From Bacteroidales bacterium (GTDB taxonomy: Bacteria > Bacteroidota > Bacteroidia > Bacteroidales > F082): a DNA stretch of 45,387 bases. Below are positions 1-7,668 of the stretch, one piece after another. The DNA is taken from the NCBI GenBank assembly GCA_016291135.1, contig JAEFAE010000019.1, positions 1 through 45,387 on the forward strand. Direction: 5' to 3'. Every line of letters begins with the position of its first letter. The stretch's first letter is position 1. Made by a program: the position numbers and the translations under genes. The notes beneath the pieces are model-generated. The model made no database searches, was not told where the DNA came from, and saw only the letters and a program-made list of their open reading frames with translations.

Positions 1-1364
1 AACCGCTCGAAAGCCAACTCGACGAGGCCAAGAACTGGGAGTACGGTCAAAAGAAGGTCACCTACAAGGACGAACTCATCGACAAGTACGCCAATGTGAA
101 GAACAGCCAGTTCGCACAGCCGCTGTTCGAGTTCTCCGGTGCCTGCGCCGGCTGCGGTGAGACGCCTTACATCAAGACCATCACCCAACTGTTCGGTCAG
201 AGCATGATGGTGGCTAACGCTACCGGTTGCTCCTCCATCTACGGCGGCTCTGCTCCTGCAACGCCTTACTGCAAGAACTACCGCAGCGGTCGTGGTGTGG
301 CATGGGCCAACTCCCTGTTCGAGGACAACGCCGAGTATGGTCTCGGTATGGCCACGGGTGCCCGCAAGATCCGCGAAGGTCTCCGCAAGAAGGCTGAAGA
401 GCTGATCAACACCACCGTGTTCGACTGGATGAAGGAAGCCACCCAGAAGTGGTTGGATACCTATAACGACACGGTCGCCAACCGCAAGGCTACTGACGAA
501 TTCGTCGCTGCTCTCGAGAAGGCCATTATGCCTATCGACGGTTGCATCGACTTCTGGAACGGAGAGGGCAAGAAACTCTATGGTGCCGAAGTGGCAGCCC
601 AGAAGCTGCAAGAAGCCAAGGATGCCAAGGCTGCTGGTAGCAAGATTTGCCCCTGCCACGGCTGCGCTCTCGAGCAAGAACTATTGGACAACAAGGACTT
701 CCTCGCCAAGAAGAGCCAGTGGATCTTCGGTGGTGACGGTTGGGCTTACGATATCGGCTTCGGCGGTCTCGACCACGTGCTGGCCAGCGGCGAAGACGTC
801 AACGTCCTCGTCCTCGACACCGAGGTTTACTCGAACACGGGCGGTCAGTCCAGTAAGGCTACGCCTGCAGGTGCTGTCGCCAAGTTCGCTGCCTCTGGTA
901 AGAAGGTCCGCAAGAAAGACCTCGGTATGATCGCCAAGAGCTACGGCTACGTCTATGTGGCTCAGGTCGCCATGGGTGCTTCGCAAGCCCAGTACTTCAA
1001 GGCCATCAAGGAAGCTGAAGCTTATCCAGGCCCGTCACTGGTGATCTGCTACGCCCCCTGTATCAACCACGGCATCAAGATCGGCATGGGCCACTCCCAG
1101 ATGGAAGAGAAGCTCGCCGTCGACTGCGGTTACTGGCACCTCTGGCGCTTCAACCCCACCGAGGAAGAGGAAGGCAAGAACGGCTTCCATCTGGATTCCA
1201 AGGAACCCAACTGGGCCGACTTCCAGAAGTTCATCATGGGTGAAGTCCGTTACAACTCACTGCTGAAGACCTTCCCCGAGGAGGCCAAGGAACTGTTCGC
1301 CAAGACCGAGCAGTTCGCCAAACTCCGCTACGAAGGCTACAAGAAGCTCAGCGAAGGGAAATAA
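1..1364 (+). CDS. nifJ: Pyruvate:ferredoxin (flavodoxin) oxidoreductase, C-terminal part (5' end outside window)
   Basis: This enzyme oxidatively decarboxylates pyruvate to acetyl-CoA and CO2 with reduced ferredoxin, in the cytoplasm of anaerobes. The frame is open from base 3, so the gene enters from outside and about 453 C-terminal residues are seen; the whole family is about 1170-1200 residues. Visible here is the thiamine-diphosphate-binding domain: the CAGCGE motif and ATGCSS, supplying cysteines expected to ligate the proximal 4Fe-4S cluster, then the GGDGWAYDIG and NTGGQ(S)S segments typical of the TPP/Mg site, and a late cysteine in VICYAPC. No frameshift is seen. A GTG at 96 is an internal valine, not the start. 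A strong intrinsic terminator follows, so this is the last gene of its transcript. The assignment is very secure. Confidence 0.97.
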   Translation, partial: PLESQLDEAKNWEYGQKKVTYKDELIDKYANVKNSQFAQPLFEFSGACAGCGETPYIKTITQLFGQSMMVANATGCSSIYGGSAPATPYCKNYRSGRGVAWANSLFEDNAEYGLGMATGARKIREGLRKKAEELINTTVFDWMKEATQKWLDTYNDTVANRKATDEFVAALEKAIMPIDGCIDFWNGEGKKLYGAEVAAQKLQEAKDAKAAGSKICPCHGCALEQELLDNKDFLAKKSQWIFGGDGWAYDIGFGGLDHVLASGEDVNVLVLDTEVYSNTGGQSSKATPAGAVAKFAASGKKVRKKDLGMIAKSYGYVYVAQVAMGASQAQYFKAIKEAEAYPGPSLVICYAPCINHGIKIGMGHSQMEEKLAVDCGYWHLWRFNPTEEEEGKNGFHLDSKEPNWADFQKFIMGEVRYNSLLKTFPEEAKELFAKTEQFAKLRYEGYKKLSEGK

Positions 1365-1422
1365 CTTCTTTTAGAAGTCAGAAGACAGAAGGAAGAAGAC
1401 AGAATTTCCTTTCGGACAACAG

Positions 1423-1457
1423 AAAACGGCGCGTCTTAGGACGCGCCGTTTTTCTTT
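1423..1457 (+). terminator. Rho-independent terminator of the pyruvate:ferredoxin oxidoreductase gene
   Basis: A perfect 9-bp GC-rich stem (1427-1435 with 1440-1448) closes a TTAG loop. It is flanked by an A-run upstream and a T-run (1449-1457) downstream. Confidence 0.92.
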
Positions 1458-1484
1458 ATACTAGCATCTATTCGAATAATTGCA

Positions 1485-1492
1485 TATTTTTG
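1485..1492 (+). promoter_or_regulatory. Bacteroidota -7 promoter box
   Basis: TATTTTTG fits the Bacteroidota -7 consensus TAnnTTTG and lies about 30 nt before the ATG at 1523. A clear -33 TTTG was not found. It marks the first gene of the AT-rich island. Confidence 0.5.
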
Positions 1493-1522
1493 CAGTATTC
1501 AATTCTTTAAGTACAAAATGGC

Positions 1523-1702
1523 ATGGATATTAGCGTGTTCATAAAAGAGACTATTCGTCAAGTTTGCGATGGAATAACAATGGCGCCCAGGGAATGTAGT
1601 CAATCAGGTATTATTGTAAATCCCGCAACAAACTCAACAATCAATAGAGTCAGTTTTTCTGTTCCAATATGTCTGCCCACACAAGAGTGCTTTGACGAAT
1701 AA
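1523..1702 (+). CDS. Small 59-aa ORF, possibly an internally deleted member of an uncharacterised family
   Basis: An ATG-started frame lies about 30 nt after a -7 box and ends at TAA 1700-1702. The product begins MDISVFIKETIRQVCDG, contains GIIVNP near residue 32 and ends NRVSFSVPICLPTQECFDE. From memory, FIKETI..I.(D/E)G followed by (I/V)NP opens a widespread small bacterial family of about 90-130 residues, with an RVxFxVP stretch near its C-terminus. Here the two ends are joined with little between them, so this may be an internally deleted, non-functional copy. No function is known to me. It is the first gene of the AT-rich island and its base composition matches the following orphan genes. 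It could also be a chance ORF. Confidence 0.45.
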   Translation: MDISVFIKETIRQVCDGITMAPRECSQSGIIVNPATNSTINRVSFSVPICLPTQECFDE

Positions 1703-1767
1703 TCCAATGAATACTATCTTATTCGTTTTGCTAACGAGATAATTTGACCTTGAACTATATCAATTTC

Positions 1768-2976
1768 ATGATTAATAAAAAGGAAGAAATTATAATAAAG
1801 ACTCTGGTTGCCAAACAACACAAGAATACTCCCTTCAATTATTGGAAGTACAAGAATGCTTTGTCCATTGACAAAGTTGAACATGAAAATGGCTGGATAG
1901 ATTATTATGTCACGCAAAAGCGTGTCGGAACTATTAGTAATCGTCGTAAGGGTATCGCTTTAGTCCATAGTGGTAATATGTTCTATTTAATTGATAGAGA
2001 TAATAATGAAGTGCTTTCCACTAACAACACTTTGATTCGTATATTTGGAGGTTATTATATTTCTTTAGGTGAGCATCGATTTAATTACACAACCTTTCCT
2101 GGGCAAGATCGCGACACCGAGTATGAAACAATGACGGTTATTCATGAGATATATGATGAAAATGGGATACGGCTGAATAGTGAAGAACGCAAGGATCTTA
2201 TTGTGTCAATGGATATTCTTAAAGTAATGACAGCGGTTGAAATAGGAGAAGATAGAGTTTTTTTCAATAACGCCTTATATTATTTGGAGGATTATAGCCT
2301 TATTGCTAAATTTTCGAAAAATATTCGTCTTGATGGTTTTTTTAATAATGGATGTTGCAAAGTAAGAATTCCAGAAGATGACCGTGATATTATAGTGGCA
2401 GTGTATGAACACAAGATATGCCATGCATTCACCCAGTGCGATTTTGAGAGATTAGCCAAAGTGTTGAACTTGGATGTTGAGGAGGAAAAAAGCATTTATA
2501 GTGTGTCTCAAATTGTAAAAAAAGAAGAAATTGAAGATATGGATTCTGTTTTTGAATACTATCCCAAAGGTGAAATCTCAATTGAAAGATACCACGCGAC
2601 AGCACCAACTACAGTCAACTATCACTCTTTTAGTTTTCAACTAATACCCATGTTTACTGACGAGGATTTTGATACTTGGAAAGTTCCTGGCATGCTTGAT
2701 TATTTCATAAGTTGCATGGCGTGCAAGTATTACAAAAACAATTGGAACAATTGTTATTTACACATCCCCTATGAAGGATATAAGCAACTGTGTGAATCAT
2801 TAATGGAAGTTAATAAGGACCGTCCAAATTTTATTAAAAAAATAACTAAATTGGGAAAATGTAGTATTTTGGAAAAAAAGTACGATATTTATCGTTTTGA
2901 ATGTCGTCCTTATGGATATATTACTACTTCTGGTGAGTTAAAATACGACTTTGATGTGAATAATATAAAATGGTGA
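1768..2976 (+). CDS. Hypothetical protein, 402 aa, unrecognised
   Basis: I do not recognise this protein. A TTG at 1744 is possible, but the ATG at 1768 gives a more typical start (MINKKEEIIIK). No signal peptide or transmembrane segment is visible, so it is probably cytoplasmic. The first two thirds is rich in short alternating hydrophobic stretches (predicted beta structure, many Y/I/F with D/N turns). The C-terminal third has aromatic and cysteine-rich segments (CMACKYYKNNWNNCYLHIPYEGY). The gene is AT-rich and codon use is far from the GC-rich core genes, which suggests horizontal acquisition. It sits between the 59-aa ORF and a membrane protein, upstream of a toxin-antitoxin-like pair. 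No catalytic motif is evident. Confidence 0.75.
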   Translation: MINKKEEIIIKTLVAKQHKNTPFNYWKYKNALSIDKVEHENGWIDYYVTQKRVGTISNRRKGIALVHSGNMFYLIDRDNNEVLSTNNTLIRIFGGYYISLGEHRFNYTTFPGQDRDTEYETMTVIHEIYDENGIRLNSEERKDLIVSMDILKVMTAVEIGEDRVFFNNALYYLEDYSLIAKFSKNIRLDGFFNNGCCKVRIPEDDRDIIVAVYEHKICHAFTQCDFERLAKVLNLDVEEEKSIYSVSQIVKKEEIEDMDSVFEYYPKGEISIERYHATAPTTVNYHSFSFQLIPMFTDEDFDTWKVPGMLDYFISCMACKYYKNNWNNCYLHIPYEGYKQLCESLMEVNKDRPNFIKKITKLGKCSILEKKYDIYRFECRPYGYITTSGELKYDFDVNNIKW

Positions 2977-3046
2977 CCCCTCCTTTCAGTTTTAAATCAA
3001 ACAAGAGCAGATTGCAGATTGCATTGTGCGTAATTAAAACCATATA

Positions 3047-3787
3047 ATGAAACTAACAGTTTTAACAATAAAAGTCTTTTTCTGGGTGTCATTAGCATTA
3101 TTAATTGTCACTGGGGTTATTTCGTTTTGGTTAATGTTTAACGATTCCCGAATGGCAGAATGGATTGCTGCAGTTCTAATTGGCGTTTTTGGAAGTTCTA
3201 CTGTTGTAATGCTTTGTGAATACGTTAGATACATCCATCAAAAAAGAGAGAATGAAGACTTATTTTATTATAATTTGAGTTTGATTTATATAAAACTACT
3301 TTTCATCCTTTCAGACATTAAGAGAGTCACTAACAATCCTCATCAATATTTGAACAACTCATTTTTACAACCTCAAATATCAGACATCCATACAAGTTTA
3401 GGAGTTCTTTCGCAAATGGATTATTGCCAAATACGGAATAATAGATTCGGGAAATTTGTTGAAGATTTCCGTAGAAACAAAATTCCTCAATTAACTAACT
3501 TCAGCTTTGTTTTGAGAACTTTGGATATTTCTATTAGAGAAGATTTGATGAAAGTGTACGAATTTAAATTAGATCAAATGAAGAAACAACGTGATGTATC
3601 TGGAATTATTGAATTGGTCACTTCAGAATCACCTCATACAAAAGAATCATTAAGAAGTATTAAAGAAGGCATAGATAATACATTTTTGGATATGATTGAT
3701 TGTGCATTATCGGAAATGGAGATAAACAATACCAGAAGATACCGATGGAAAGAAATGAAGGAACAAATTAGAAAAGATGTACGATAA
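3047..3787 (+). CDS. Hypothetical two-TM membrane protein, 246 aa
   Basis: The N-terminus has two strongly hydrophobic helices, about residues 8-30 and 40-61, separated by a short loop (MFNDSRMAE). A long soluble and probably helical region of about 180 residues follows, rich in charged residues. This layout, a short N-terminal membrane anchor with a helical cytoplasmic domain, resembles many orphan accessory-island proteins but no family I can name. The gene is AT-rich like its upstream neighbour and lies 70 nt after it on the same strand, so the two may share a transcript. No enzymatic motif is seen. Confidence 0.72.
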   Translation: MKLTVLTIKVFFWVSLALLIVTGVISFWLMFNDSRMAEWIAAVLIGVFGSSTVVMLCEYVRYIHQKRENEDLFYYNLSLIYIKLLFILSDIKRVTNNPHQYLNNSFLQPQISDIHTSLGVLSQMDYCQIRNNRFGKFVEDFRRNKIPQLTNFSFVLRTLDISIREDLMKVYEFKLDQMKKQRDVSGIIELVTSESPHTKESLRSIKEGIDNTFLDMIDCALSEMEINNTRRYRWKEMKEQIRKDVR

Positions 3788-3932
3788 CCAGCAACAGTAT
3801 GACAATAACAGACCTGGGATTGAAATTGTCCCGATGTGCTGTATGGCTGTCCTACCACGGCAGCCGCAATCATGAAAAATGCATTTTTATTATCCGCCAA
3901 ATTGTTTTGTCATTGGCAAAAAACAATATTTA

Positions 3933-3969
3933 GTGTGCAAATTATAATATTTTTTGTATATTTGCACAC
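3933..3969 (+). promoter_or_regulatory. Palindromic operator overlapping the promoter of the XRE/ImmA gene
   Basis: Two perfect 10-bp inverted arms, GTGTGCAAAT (3933-3942) and ATTTGCACAC (3960-3969), are separated by 17 bp. The right arm covers most of the -7 box TATATTTG (3957-3964). The XRE-type HTH encoded just downstream is the obvious candidate to bind it and repress its own operon; that is inference. Confidence 0.7.
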
Positions 3970-3990
3970 CAATTCAAACAAAAGATTATC

Positions 3991-5037
3991 ATGGAAAGCA
4001 CTTTTGCACAGAGACTTATAAACGCAAGAACCATTCGAGGTTATTCACAAAGAGCATTGTGTTCGCTGCTAGACGGAAAGATCTCCCCAAATGCCATTGC
4101 CAAATATGAGACAGGGAAAATGCTTCCATCGAGCCAGAATCTTATCGCCTTAGCCGAAGCTTTGGACTTTGATGTGGATTATTTCTTCAGACCTTTCACA
4201 CTGAATATCGATCTCAACAGTTTCGAATTTCGCAAAAGGTCGAGCCTGCCTGCCAAAAAAGAGAAAGCTATCAAAGAAAGCATCGCTCTGTCTATAGAGA
4301 AATACGTGGAGATTGAGTCCATCACACACGACAGCGCACAATTCAATCTCTCATACGACAATGTGCCTCTACAAACCGAAAACGACGCAAGGTCAATGGG
4401 AGCACGTTTCCGTCAGGATTTGAATCTGGGCATCGACTGTATTTCAACCCCCATTGAGGTACTGGAAAGCAATGGCATAAAGGTCATTGAGATTGAAACA
4501 GACACCAAGTTCGACGGCAGTTGCGTGAAGAATTTGGGGCTGCCTGTGATTGTGTTGAACAAGAATCTCATTTCAGAGCGCCGAAGATTGACCCTTTTCC
4601 ACGAGCTGGCACATCTGATACTGACTTTTGATGAAAGTGCCGATGTGGAGAGGCTGTGCAACGTGTTTGCTAATGAAGTGCTACTGCCTTCGGCGGTGCT
4701 AAAATCGTTACTAGGTGAACATCGAAAAAACCTTTCGTGGAAAGAGCTAAAACTCATACAGAATGGCTTTGGCATTTCTGTGGATGCCATATTAGTGAAA
4801 GCCAAACAAATAGGCATTATCTCCGAAAGCACCCATCGCGCATTGTGTATCGAGATGAATCGCAACTCCGAACTAAAGCGGCGCGTCCAAGAAAGCGCCT
4901 ATCCAAAGGAACTGTCATCGCGCTTTGAACGACTGGTTTACAAAGCGCTGGCAGATAGTATGATTTCCGTCTCGAAAGCTGCAAGTTTGCTTGATAGTTC
5001 AATCGACAAGGTAAACGCTCAAACAACCCTTTCGTGA
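3991..5037 (+). CDS. XRE-family HTH / ImmA-IrrE metallopeptidase fusion (antitoxin-like regulator)
   Basis: Residues 5-65 form an XRE/Cro-type helix-turn-helix (RLINARTIRGYSQ with the conserved KYETGK segment). Residues from about 150 to 240 form an ImmA/IrrE (COG2856, DUF955) zinc peptidase domain: HELAH at 204-208 gives the two histidine ligands and catalytic Glu205, and Glu229 in FANEVLLP is the expected third ligand. Such fusions are repressors that can be inactivated by proteolysis, or antitoxins. The ATG at 3991 lies about 27 nt after the -7 box. The PIN-domain gene begins 1 nt after this stop, the spacing of a toxin-antitoxin operon. HTH-COG2856 proteins paired with PIN proteins have been proposed as toxin-antitoxin pairs. 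A palindromic operator covers the promoter. Confidence 0.9.
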   Translation: MESTFAQRLINARTIRGYSQRALCSLLDGKISPNAIAKYETGKMLPSSQNLIALAEALDFDVDYFFRPFTLNIDLNSFEFRKRSSLPAKKEKAIKESIALSIEKYVEIESITHDSAQFNLSYDNVPLQTENDARSMGARFRQDLNLGIDCISTPIEVLESNGIKVIEIETDTKFDGSCVKNLGLPVIVLNKNLISERRRLTLFHELAHLILTFDESADVERLCNVFANEVLLPSAVLKSLLGEHRKNLSWKELKLIQNGFGISVDAILVKAKQIGIISESTHRALCIEMNRNSELKRRVQESAYPKELSSRFERLVYKALADSMISVSKAASLLDSSIDKVNAQTTLS

Positions 5038-5038
5038 C

Positions 5039-5554
5039 ATGGAGATCGTTGTTAGTGACACTCAGATTCTTATTGACATGGATTCTGCAGGAATCCTTGA
5101 ATTGGCGGCCATGTCGGCAATTCATTTCCACACGGTGGACTTGGTGATGGCGGAATTACATCGATCGTCATTCACCCACCCTAATATCGACCAGATGGTG
5201 GAAAATGGTGATTTGGAAGTGTTTTCGTTCAATGGAAAAGATGCCTTAAGCCTATTCTCTTTCTACAGCAAGTTCGCTGGCAAAACCAACTTGACAATCA
5301 CAGACTGTGCGGTACTGAAATACGCCAAAGACAACAACTACCGTATGCTCACTGGCGACCGCAAGCTACGTAATCACGCTGAAGACGAGGGCGTAATGGT
5401 ATCTGGCATCCTCTATCTCGCCGAGCATTTTGTCGATGAAGGCTTATTAACAGGCAATGAGATGGCGCTGCGGTTAGAGCGCCTCATGAATATTAATCCA
5501 AGGTTGCCCAAAGCTATTTTCACGGATTGGATCAAGAAGTTCCGTAATATATAA
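5039..5554 (+). CDS. PIN-domain protein, probable RNase toxin
   Basis: The 171-residue protein has the acidic residues expected of a PIN nuclease: Asp7 in the first strand (VVSDTQILI), Glu39 (VMAEL), Asp89 (TITDCAVL) and Asp107 (LTGDRKL). PIN proteins are Mg-dependent ribonucleases, many of them VapC-type toxins that cleave tRNA or rRNA. The start is 1 nt downstream of the HTH/ImmA stop, so translation is probably coupled. The C-terminal helical extension of about 50 residues is longer than in minimal VapC toxins. Function as the toxin of this pair is inferred from domain and context. Confidence in the fold is high and in the biological role moderate. Confidence 0.85.
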   Translation: MEIVVSDTQILIDMDSAGILELAAMSAIHFHTVDLVMAELHRSSFTHPNIDQMVENGDLEVFSFNGKDALSLFSFYSKFAGKTNLTITDCAVLKYAKDNNYRMLTGDRKLRNHAEDEGVMVSGILYLAEHFVDEGLLTGNEMALRLERLMNINPRLPKAIFTDWIKKFRNI

Positions 5555-5568
5555 CAGGAAACTATTTG

Positions 5569-5628
5569 TTCAAGAATTTGAGAATTTTGGGAAATCCAGC
5601 ATTCAAAAATTTGAGAATTTTGGGAAAT
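5569..5628 (+). repeat. Tandem 27-bp direct repeats
   Basis: Units at 5569-5595 and 5602-5628 differ at one base and are spaced with a 33-bp period. The core is TTTGAGAATTTTGGGAAAT. A partial, weaker echo (GAAAAAAATTTGAGG) follows at about 5635. The 33-bp period would encode an 11-residue repeat, but no convincing gene uses it. Confidence 0.7.
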
Positions 5629-5671
5629 TGGGGCGAAAAAAATTTGAGGAAAAGAAAAAACCAGTATTGGG

Positions 5672-5788
5672 GGATATCTCTACGAAAACATTGTGGCACA
5701 GATGCTGGTCTGTTCCGGCAACAAGATGTTTTACCATACCTGGCCCACGGAAAGTGGAAATACTGCAACAGGCCGTCGTAGTTTTTGA
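5672..5788 (+). pseudogene. Fragment of a DUF4143-type AAA ATPase gene
   Basis: One frame reads YLYENIVAQMLVCSGNKMF followed by YHTWPTESGN and then runs to a stop at 5786-5788. This resembles, from memory, the C-terminal DUF4143 region of the common Bacteroidota AAA-14/DUF4143 ATPases (the ENxVAQ.L...G..LYYHT segment before the nuclease-like core). There is no start, no Walker motif and no continuation, so about 30-35 codons are all that remains of a gene of about 380 codons. It marks the right edge of the AT-rich island. Confidence 0.55.
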
Positions 5789-5801
5789 TGATGCTTCCTA
5801 T

Positions 5802-6719
5802 TTAAGATAAACACTCCAAATTCTTGATCACAATCCCTAATCTTAACCGGAACGCCTCCTCGGTAGCAAAGCCGATGTGGGGCAGCATCACCAGGTTGGG
5901 TGCGTCAAACAAGGGATTGTCCTGTTTCAAGGGTGGCTCGGTGCCATACACATCGGTGGCAGCACCGGCAATCCAACCCGATTGCAACGCATCGGCGAGC
6001 GCTTGCTCGTTGACGACCGGCCCGCGTGCAGTATTAATAAGGATGGCTGTGGGTTTCATCAACTTCAAGTCGGAGGCAGTGATGAAGTCGCGGGTCTCGT
6101 TGTTCAAGGCGATGTGCAGGGTGACGATATCGGATTCCTTCAAGAGTGTTTCTTTATCGACGAATGTCACGCCTTCCACGGTTTTCGGAGTGCGGTTCCA
6201 AGCCAGCACCTTGCAGCCAAAGGCATTGAGGAGCTTGGCTACCCGTTGGCCGATGTTGCCCATGCCGATGATGCCGACGGTCTTACCGCCGATCTCACGG
6301 CCCGGCATGATGCCCTTACGCTGGCACTCGCGGGTGATGCGGTCGTTCTCCAGCACCTTGCGATACACGTCGATCATCATGGCGATGGCCAGTTCTGCCA
6401 CAGCCTCTGTGGAATAACCGGCCGCATTTTTCACGATGATGCCGCGACGCTGACATTCTTCCATATCGATATGGTCCAGGCCAGTGAAAGCGATGGAGAG
6501 CATCTTCAACTTGGGACAGGCGTCAAGAAAGTTCTTCCGCAAAGGGATGTTGCTTTCGATGACCACCTCCGCATCCTGGGCACGGCGGATCAGCTCGTCG
6601 AGGTTTTCGTTACGGTCGGGATAGATCACGACTTCGTGGCCTTGCTTTCTCAGATCAGCACAGGCTTCTTCAATGATATTGGTTTTGAGACCAAGGGGTT
6701 CGAGAAAGACGATTTTCAT
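5802..6719 (-). CDS. D-isomer-specific 2-hydroxyacid dehydrogenase family protein
   Basis: This 305-residue NAD(P)H-dependent oxidoreductase reduces 2-oxo acids to D-2-hydroxy acids (or the reverse). It has the Rossmann motif GMGNIG at 152-157 and the catalytic triad of the family: Arg232 (NTARGP), Glu261 (GTEPP) and His281 (LPHIGFAT). The N-terminal substrate domain and the family length (310-340) are normal. The exact substrate (phosphoglycerate, glycerate, lactate or hydroxypyruvate) cannot be told from sequence; there is no C-terminal ACT domain as in long SerA. On the opposite strand from the island, it is the first core gene after it. The leader holds TACTATCTTTG-like sequence on the minus strand near 6745. 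Confidence 0.92.
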   Translation of the reverse strand: MKIVFLEPLGLKTNIIEEACADLRKQGHEVVIYPDRNENLDELIRRAQDAEVVIESNIPLRKNFLDACPKLKMLSIAFTGLDHIDMEECQRRGIIVKNAAGYSTEAVAELAIAMMIDVYRKVLENDRITRECQRKGIMPGREIGGKTVGIIGMGNIGQRVAKLLNAFGCKVLAWNRTPKTVEGVTFVDKETLLKESDIVTLHIALNNETRDFITASDLKLMKPTAILINTARGPVVNEQALADALQSGWIAGAATDVYGTEPPLKQDNPLFDAPNLVMLPHIGFATEEAFRLRLGIVIKNLECLS

Positions 6720-6776
6720 TTCTGTGATGGATTAGTTCCGCAAAGATAGTATTTTTATTTAAAACACCAGTGATTA

Positions 6777-6889
6777 CGTCATTGCGAGGCCTTTGGCCGA
6801 AGCAATCCAACCTGAACTGTCACAGCTATTTTGAGTCAGGTTGGGTTGCCACGTCCCGCTTCGCTACGCTCGCGGTCCTCGCAATGACG
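6777..6889. repeat. 113-bp imperfect palindromic intergenic repeat element
   Basis: The termini CGTCATTGCGAGG (6777-6789) and CCTCGCAATGACG (6877-6889) are perfect 13-bp inverted repeats. An inner pair, 6802-6815 and 6836-6849 (GCAATCCAACCTGA and its near complement), has one G:T-type difference. This CGTCATTGCGAGG...GCAATCC type of element is, from memory, a dispersed palindromic repeat found in many bacterial genomes. It has no coding capacity and lies between the divergent-to-convergent gene ends at 6720 and 6899. Confidence 0.8.
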
Positions 6890-6899
6890 CAAAGCGTGG

Positions 6900-7664
6900 C
6901 TATTCCGCGAACCAGGTCTTGAATTCCCCTACCCTCGCCTTGCTGACGATGATTTTCTCCGGGACGGGGACGGTGAGGTTGACGGCGAGCTTGTTGCCGA
7001 ACCACACCGAGAGGTCCTTGACGGCGGCACGGGAGATGATGAACTGACGGTTAGCGCGGAAGAACTGCTCCGGGTCAAGCTGCGCCATGATGTCGTCCAA
7101 CGTCTGGTTGAGGTAATAGGTATGCCCATCCATGGCGATCGCCTTCACCGTCTTGGTATCGATATAAATATAGGCGATGTTGCTGGTAGCCAATGGGATG
7201 AGTTTATCCCGTTCGGGAATCAAAAAGCAAGTCTTGTATTTCTTCTTAGCCGCACCCATCTGCGCCAGCAGTCCTTCCAACGAAACCTTTTCCTGCTCTT
7301 TGGCCGCAGCGGTAAGATGCTGAAACTTATTCAATGCCCGTCCCAAATCGGCCTTATTGATTGGCTTCAGGAGGTAGTCGATGCTGTTGACCTCGAAGGC
7401 CTTCAAAGCGTATTCGTCGTAGGCAGTGGTGAAGATGATCGGGCAGGTGATCTCCACCTTGTCGAAGATGGCGAACGAAGAGCCGTCGGCCAGATGGATG
7501 TCCATGAAAACCAAATCCGGATGCGGCTGCTCCTCAAACCATTCGACACTCTCCTCAATGGTTTCGAGGATGGTAACAATCTCAATATCAGGGTCAATCT
7601 CCTGAATCAGCGACTGAAGTGCCTGTGCGGCAACACTTTCGTCTTCGATGATGATGGCTTTCAT
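6900..7664 (-). CDS. LytTR-family response regulator
   Basis: This DNA-binding response regulator (254 aa) is the partner of the upstream sensor kinase. The receiver domain covers about residues 1-120, with acidic pocket EDES at 7-10, phospho-acceptor Asp55 (LVFMDIHLADG), TTAYDEY near 79-85 and Lys100. A LytTR DNA-binding domain covers about 145-254 (ends VGEFKTWFAE). The start is set at ATG 7664, giving MKAIIIEDES and a 4-nt gap to the kinase stop; a longer frame upstream would run into the kinase gene. The two genes form an operon kinase-regulator on the minus strand. The regulon is unknown. Confidence 0.94.
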   Translation of the reverse strand: MKAIIIEDESVAAQALQSLIQEIDPDIEIVTILETIEESVEWFEEQPHPDLVFMDIHLADGSSFAIFDKVEITCPIIFTTAYDEYALKAFEVNSIDYLLKPINKADLGRALNKFQHLTAAAKEQEKVSLEGLLAQMGAAKKKYKTCFLIPERDKLIPLATSNIAYIYIDTKTVKAIAMDGHTYYLNQTLDDIMAQLDPEQFFRANRQFIISRAAVKDLSVWFGNKLAVNLTVPVPEKIIVSKARVGEFKTWFAE

Positions 7665-7668
7665 GGTG

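Noticed and set aside
1371..1405. GAAGTCAGAAGACAGAAGG tracts also near 13917 as a repeat family
   Set aside because: Only two loose, low-complexity matches in this window; too weak to call without the rest of the genome.
5566..5810. ORFs over the tandem repeats (71 aa, 60 aa)
   Set aside because: They encode the repeat as FKNLRILGN peptide; only the DUF4143-like frame resembles a known protein, and only as a fragment.
5877..6749. 290-aa plus-strand ORF opposite the dehydrogenase
   Set aside because: Shadow of a gene with complete catalytic residues on the minus strand.
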